Assembly: GCA_004298665.1 (NCBI GenBank)
Contig: SCQY01000065.1
Location: forward strand, 1 to 36,491
Direction of reading: 5' to 3'
Origin: a bacterium
Lineage (GTDB): Bacteria > Vulcanimicrobiota > Vulcanimicrobiia > Vulcanimicrobiales > SCRA01
DNA length: 36,491 nt
The notes under the pieces are model-generated. The model ran no database searches, had not been told where the DNA came from, and saw only the letters and a list, made by a program, of their open reading frames with translations. The stretch's first letter is position 1. Each line of letters opens with the position of its first letter. The position numbers and the translations under genes are program-made. Below, in pieces: positions 32,758 through 36,491 of this stretch.

Positions 32758-33699
32758 TCAGGGGAGCCGCACGCGTTCGCCTTCGACGGCTGCCAAACCA
32801 TCGTGCCGGAGACCTTCCACCAGCGCTGAGACGTCCGTGCGCCCCAGCAAATCGGATAGTTGTGCGATACTCGCGCTGGCACCATGGGGCAGCGCGCGCA
32901 GATGATCGACGATCCTGCCGCGCGCGTAGCGCGTCGTCTCCTCGAACTTCAAGCGCGCCTGTGGGCTGCGCGCCCGGGTATGCGCCCGCGCCGCCTCCTG
33001 GAGCGCGGCGGCATCGACGGGCGCAGCCGCGCAGTAGGCGCGCAGCGGACACACCAGACACTTCGGAGCACGCGCGGTGCAGACCGTGGCGCCGAGATCC
33101 ATCATCGCCGAGCTCCAGGCGCGTCCTTCTCCCGGCGCAGCCAGCGTTACCGCCAATCGCGCAAGGCTCCGCTCGCCGGCACGCGGGGGATGTTCGAGAC
33201 CGAAAGCGATGCGATGGACTACTCGGCGTACGTTGGTGTCCACAGGCGCGTCGTCATCGTTGAAGGCAAAGGCACGCAACGCGGCCGCCGTATAGCTCCC
33301 GACGCCCGGCAGTGCTAAGAGCTCCTCCGTGGTGCGCGGGATCTGCCCGTGATGGCGCTCGACCACGGCTCGTGCGAGGGCGTGCAGACGGACGGCGCGC
33401 CGGTTGTAGCCAAGCCCTTGCCAGAGACGCAGCGCCTCGGCGAGAGGGGCGGACGCGAGCGCAGCGAGCGTTGGGAATCGCGCAAGGAACGCCTCGAACT
33501 TGGGGATGACCCGTTCGACTTGCGTCTGCTGGAGCATGATTTCGCTAACCAGCACGCGATAGGGATCGATGTGCTCTCGCCAAGGCAGCCTGCGGCCATG
33601 TGAACGGTACCACGCCAGCAGATCGCGCCGTACTTCAGAGATTGCCAACGGTGAAGATTTGTTGCGCTTTCCGTTGGCTCTGTTGCGCAAGCCTTTCAC
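32758..33699 (-). CDS. mutY: A/G-specific adenine glycosylase MutY
   Basis: Removes A mispaired with 8-oxoguanine. The 313 aa protein has the catalytic Glu53 in VSEIMLQQTQV, the helix-hairpin-helix LPGVGSYTAAAL, Asp154 in VDTNVRRVV, and the iron-sulfur cysteines 207, 214, 217 and 223 (C-x6-C-x2-C-x5-C). It lacks the NUDIX-like C-terminal domain of E. coli MutY; instead the last 60 residues (RYARGRIVDHLRALP, SALVEGLRHDGLAAVEGE) look like a small winged helix, as in actinobacterial MutY. The start is a GTG at 33699 with GAGG 4 bp upstream. It is divergent from the E1-alpha gene, 75 bp apart. Confidence 0.94.
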   Translation of the reverse strand: MKGLRNRANGKRNKSSPLAISEVRRDLLAWYRSHGRRLPWREHIDPYRVLVSEIMLQQTQVERVIPKFEAFLARFPTLAALASAPLAEALRLWQGLGYNRRAVRLHALARAVVERHHGQIPRTTEELLALPGVGSYTAAALRAFAFNDDDAPVDTNVRRVVHRIAFGLEHPPRAGERSLARLAVTLAAPGEGRAWSSAMMDLGATVCTARAPKCLVCPLRAYCAAAPVDAAALQEAARAHTRARSPQARLKFEETTRYARGRIVDHLRALPHGASASIAQLSDLLGRTDVSALVEGLRHDGLAAVEGERVRLP

Positions 33700-33774
33700 G
33701 GCGCCTCACCCAGCAGGACGCTTCTCGAACCGAGCCAAAAGAGAGGCCGCCATCTACCACGTGGGAGGTTACTC

Positions 33775-34869
33775 GTGGCCGCGCCGTTCAAACCGTTCAC
33801 TGATTCGCCTATTGCGTACGTCGACAACGACGGAAATCCCGTCGCGAAGATGAAGTCTGCCTTCAGCGACGACGATCTCAAGAGACTGTACCGCTTGATG
33901 GTGCTCTGCCGCGCCATCGACGACCGCGGCTACATCATGGTGCGCCAGGGCCGCGCCGGCTTCCTCGCGCAGACGGCCGGGCAGGAGGCTTCGCAGATCG
34001 GCAGCGCTTTCACGCTCGAGAAGAAGGATTGGGTCTTTACGACCCATCGCGAGCTGGGCGCCGCGCTGACCAAGGGCATGACTCCCGGGCAGCTCCTGGC
34101 GCACGTTCTGGGCAAGGACCTCGACCCCAGCAAGGGGCGCAACATGCCCAGCCACTATGGAGACGGCGAGCTGAACATCGTCACCCCGTCCTCGGTGGTC
34201 GGCAACAAGACCCCCGCCGCCGTAGGTGTGGCGATGGCCGCAACGATCCGTAAGAGCGGTCAGGTCGCGATGTGCTACATGGGCGACGGTGCCACGTCGG
34301 AGGGCGATACGCTGGCCGCCTTCAACTTCGCCGGCGTCTTCAATGCCCCGGCGGTCTTCGCGCTGCAGAACAACCAATATGCCATCTCGATCGACGTGAA
34401 GCACCAGACCAAGAGCCGCACCTTCGCCGAGAAGGCGTCCGCCTTCGGCTTCGACGGCTATCTGGTCGATGGTAACGACGTCATCGCCTGTGCCGAAGTC
34501 TCGAAGTTCGCCATCGACAAGGCGCGCAGCGGCGGAGGACCCACGCTCATCGAGTTCCTCACCTACCGCTACGGCCCGCACTCCTCCGCCGACGACGATT
34601 CACGCTACCGCAAGAAAGAAGAGATCGAGCTTTGGCGCAACACGCGTGACCCGATCATGCGCATGCGCAAGTACCTCACCAAGCAGGGCCTCCTGGACGA
34701 TGCGTCCGAGGCGAAGATGCAAGAAGAGATCAAGCACGTGGTCGAGCAAGGGCTCACCGAGGCCGAGGCATCGCCGCTGCCCGCCCCGGAGACGGTCTTC
34801 GATCATGCCTACGCGACGCTGCTGCCTCACCAGATCGACGAGAAGATCGAAATCTTCGGTCACGCATAG
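33775..34869 (+). CDS. 2-oxoacid dehydrogenase E1 component, alpha subunit
   Basis: Thiamine diphosphate-dependent decarboxylase subunit of a pyruvate or branched-chain 2-oxoacid dehydrogenase complex. The 364 aa protein has the cofactor motif from GDG (170-172) to NN (199-200), RNMPSHYGD with the active-site His region, and YRYGPHSSADDDSRYR, the phosphorylation-loop region in eukaryotic homologues. The start is a GTG with GGGAGG 6 bp upstream. It leads the operon with the beta subunit 18 bp downstream and E2 next. The sequence looks as close to branched-chain as to pyruvate enzymes, so I give no gene symbol. Confidence 0.93.
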   Translation: MAAPFKPFTDSPIAYVDNDGNPVAKMKSAFSDDDLKRLYRLMVLCRAIDDRGYIMVRQGRAGFLAQTAGQEASQIGSAFTLEKKDWVFTTHRELGAALTKGMTPGQLLAHVLGKDLDPSKGRNMPSHYGDGELNIVTPSSVVGNKTPAAVGVAMAATIRKSGQVAMCYMGDGATSEGDTLAAFNFAGVFNAPAVFALQNNQYAISIDVKHQTKSRTFAEKASAFGFDGYLVDGNDVIACAEVSKFAIDKARSGGGPTLIEFLTYRYGPHSSADDDSRYRKKEEIELWRNTRDPIMRMRKYLTKQGLLDDASEAKMQEEIKHVVEQGLTEAEASPLPAPETVFDHAYATLLPHQIDEKIEIFGHA

Positions 34870-34887
34870 GATCGGATAGAGAGAACG

Positions 34888-35880
34888 ATGGCAATTGAAA
34901 CCGCAACCAAGACGTTGACCATGGTGCAAGCCGTGCGCGAGGCGATGCTCGAAGAGATGCGCCTCGACGACACGGTCTGCATTCTTGGCGAAGACGTGGG
35001 CCCGCGCGGCGGCGTCTTCCTCTGCACGGAGGGCCTCTACGCGGAATTCGGTCCCGATCGCGTCATCGATACGCCGCTCTCCGAAGCGGGCATCCTCGGC
35101 GGCGCCCTCGGCATGGCGATGAACGGCCTGCGCCCCATCGCCGAGATCCAATTCATCGACTTCCTCTTCCCCGGCTACGACCAGCTCTACAGCGAGATCG
35201 CCAAGATCCGCTACCGCTCGGCCGGTATGTTCAAAGCACCGATGGTCATTCGCGGCCCCTACGGCGGCGGCGTGCGCGGCGGCGTCTATCACTCGCAGTC
35301 TCCGGAGGAGCTCTTCGCCCACATCCCAGGCCTCAAGGTCGTCGTTCCTTCCAATCCGTACGACGCCAAAGGCCTTCTGATCTCGGCCATCCGCGACGAA
35401 GACCCCGTGGTCTTTCTGGAGCCTAAACGCATCTATCGCGGCGTCAAGAACGAGGTGCCGGAAGGTGCCTACACGGTGCCGATCGGCAAGGCCAAGGTCG
35501 TCCGAGAGGGCAGCGACGCCACGCTGATCTCCTACGGCGCCATGCTGCATGTGGCGCTCGAAGCTGCAGACCGCCTCGCCGCCGAAGGCAAGAACGTCGA
35601 AGTGATCGACTTGCGTTCACTCGTGCCGTATGATGGTGAGACGATCCTCACAAGCGTCAAGAAGACCGGTCATGCGGTCGTCGTGGTCGAGGCTCCTAAG
35701 CTGGGCAGCTTCGCCAATGAGATCAGCGCCTACATCGCCGAGAAGGCGATCGAATATCTCGAGGGGCCGATCATACGCGTCGCTTCGATCGATACCTCGG
35801 TTCCGTACAATCTCGAGAAGTACTACCTTCCCGATGCCGACCGCATCGTGAAGGCGACGAAGAAGACGCTCGAGTTCTAG
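34888..35880 (+). CDS. 2-oxoacid dehydrogenase E1 component, beta subunit
   Basis: A 330 aa beta subunit that completes the thiamine diphosphate site of E1. Marks are [20 protein letters not shown], the glutamate region [34 protein letters not shown] and the C-terminal transketolase-like domain ([32 protein letters not shown]). AGAGAG lies 4-5 bp before the ATG. The gene is 18 bp after the alpha subunit and 36 bp before E2. It could belong to pyruvate, branched-chain or acetoin dehydrogenase. Confidence 0.94.
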   Translation: MAIETATKTLTMVQAVREAMLEEMRLDDTVCILGEDVGPRGGVFLCTEGLYAEFGPDRVIDTPLSEAGILGGALGMAMNGLRPIAEIQFIDFLFPGYDQLYSEIAKIRYRSAGMFKAPMVIRGPYGGGVRGGVYHSQSPEELFAHIPGLKVVVPSNPYDAKGLLISAIRDEDPVVFLEPKRIYRGVKNEVPEGAYTVPIGKAKVVREGSDATLISYGAMLHVALEAADRLAAEGKNVEVIDLRSLVPYDGETILTSVKKTGHAVVVVEAPKLGSFANEISAYIAEKAIEYLEGPIIRVASIDTSVPYNLEKYYLPDADRIVKATKKTLEF

Positions 35881-35916
35881 ACCCCCATCGGAGCTGCGAG
35901 GTGGGGAGGAGTATCC

Positions 35917-36491
35917 ATGGCTGAAGTCTACGAGATGCCGGAGCTGGCGGAGAGCGTCGTCGAGGGCGAAGTTCTTCGTTGGATCAAGAAGGAAGGCGAA
36001 CGCGTCGAACGCGATGAGCCGTTCGTCGAGATCATGACGGAGAAGGTGACCGTGGAGGTCCCCGCTCCCCACGCCGGTACGCTGATCAAACTGCTCGCCA
36101 AGGAGGGCCAGGTGCTCCCGGTCGGCGCACCGCTGGCCGTCTTCGGCGAACCCGGCGAGGATGTCGAGGCGTTGCTGAAGGGCTTCAAGCCGGCCCATGG
36201 CGGCCACGGCGCGGCGCCTGCGGCGCCAACTCCCGCCGCGCCCCCTGCGGCGCCCGCCGCGCCGCCCGTGCAGGCGATCCTCGTGCCGCCCAACGTTCCG
36301 GCGGCGCTTCCCGCCAACGGCACCGCCTCCCCGCAGCCGGTACGCCGCGAGGGGCGCCCGCTGGCCGCTCCCGCCGTCCGCCTCTACGCCCGGCAGAACG
36401 ACGTCGACTTGACGTTCGTCGAGGGCTCCGGTCCTGCCGGACGGATCCGGCGCGAAGACATCGATCGCTTTCGAAGCGGCCGCGCGGGGGC
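35917..36491 (+). CDS. 2-oxoacid dehydrogenase E2 acyltransferase, 5' part cut by window end
   Basis: Only the first 191 codons are in the window. The N-terminal lipoyl domain (residues 1-80) carries the lipoylated Lys in EIMTEKVTVEVPAP. A flexible Ala/Pro linker follows (about 88-130), then the peripheral subunit-binding domain, recognisable as AAPAVRLYARQNDVDLTFV and GSGPAGRIRREDIDRF. The acyltransferase core lies beyond the window. The ATG has GGGGAGGA 6 bp upstream. The EKVTVEVPAP form of the lipoyl site is common in E2s of branched-chain or generic 2-oxoacid complexes and does not settle the substrate. An E3 gene may follow outside. Confidence 0.93.
   Translation, partial: MAEVYEMPELAESVVEGEVLRWIKKEGERVERDEPFVEIMTEKVTVEVPAPHAGTLIKLLAKEGQVLPVGAPLAVFGEPGEDVEALLKGFKPAHGGHGAAPAAPTPAAPPAAPAAPPVQAILVPPNVPAALPANGTASPQPVRREGRPLAAPAVRLYARQNDVDLTFVEGSGPAGRIRREDIDRFRSGRAG

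Noticed and set aside
1..36491. tRNA, rRNA, CRISPR, transposase, integrase or toxin-antitoxin genes
   Set aside because: None seen. The gaps are short and fully listed; no direct-repeat array, tRNA-like fold or mobile-element protein was recognised by eye. A covariance-model search would be needed to exclude small RNAs.

Overview
The window is a densely coded, high-GC bacterial chromosome segment with no rRNA, tRNA, CRISPR array, insertion sequence or phage gene that I could find. I call 35 protein genes, the last one cut by the window end. No gap between genes exceeds about 205 bp. Lineage clues are: the futalosine menaquinone route (MqnA, MqnE, MqnC); a DnaK without the extra N-terminal-lobe segment of proteobacterial DnaKs; RNase J; an actinobacterial-style MutY with a winged-helix-like tail; and heavy use of GTG starts. 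Together they point to a Terrabacteria-like lineage and away from Proteobacteria. Eremiobacterota/Vulcanimicrobiota, Armatimonadota or Chloroflexota are possible, but this is inference from protein features; no database search was run.

Layout. 1-3.5 kb: mnmA (tRNA 2-thiolation), a LysR regulator facing a MscS-type channel, and a small GYD-domain protein. 3.5-8.9 kb, minus strand: ftsK, then a fused mqnE-mqnA gene, then mqnC, so DNA translocation and menaquinone synthesis lie in one co-directional run. 9.0-11.9 kb, plus strand: an exported S1/P1-type nuclease, an isocitrate dehydrogenase-like enzyme and a membrane-anchored M23 peptidase. 11.9-16.2 kb, minus strand: RNase J, a lone DppC-type permease, a cysteine synthase-family enzyme and a GNAT acetyltransferase, closely spaced as one operon. 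16.2-21.4 kb, plus strand: a small exported protein, an HtrA-type protease and dnaK-grpE-dnaJ, a protein-quality-control block with several strong GC-rich hairpins between genes. 21.5-25.0 kb: an exported sulfite oxidase with its c-type cytochrome, then an ABC exporter. 25.0-26.2 kb, minus strand: a PEP mutase/isocitrate lyase-family enzyme and a DUF4242 protein. 26.2-27.8 kb: an uncharacterised two-gene unit. 27.8-30.5 kb: a two-subunit CoA-transferase facing an acyl-CoA dehydrogenase. 30.5-30.8 kb: a tiny exported Lys/Ala/Thr-repeat protein ending in a strong two-way hairpin. 30.8-33.7 kb: endonuclease III, a sulfite oxidase-like molybdoenzyme, a nitroreductase and MutY. 33.8-36.5 kb: E1-alpha, E1-beta and the start of E2 of a 2-oxoacid dehydrogenase complex.

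How the genes fit together. The content suggests a respiring, menaquinone-using organism: the Mqn enzymes supply quinone, SorA/SorB-like proteins pass sulfite electrons to the chain, and the acyl-CoA dehydrogenase, CoA-transferase and 2-oxoacid dehydrogenase feed carbon into central metabolism. Nth and MutY repair oxidised bases, while HtrA and DnaK/GrpE/DnaJ handle misfolded protein.

The least ordinary items are the MqnE-MqnA fusion, the unknown 387 aa + 106 aa gene pair at 26.3-27.8 kb, the exported Lys/Ala/Thr-repeat protein, the DnaJ with only half of the usual zinc-binding cysteines, the permease without partners, and hairpins sitting directly against ribosome-binding sites. I did not find a clearly new multi-gene defence or mobile system; the 26.3-27.8 kb pair is the best candidate for something undescribed.
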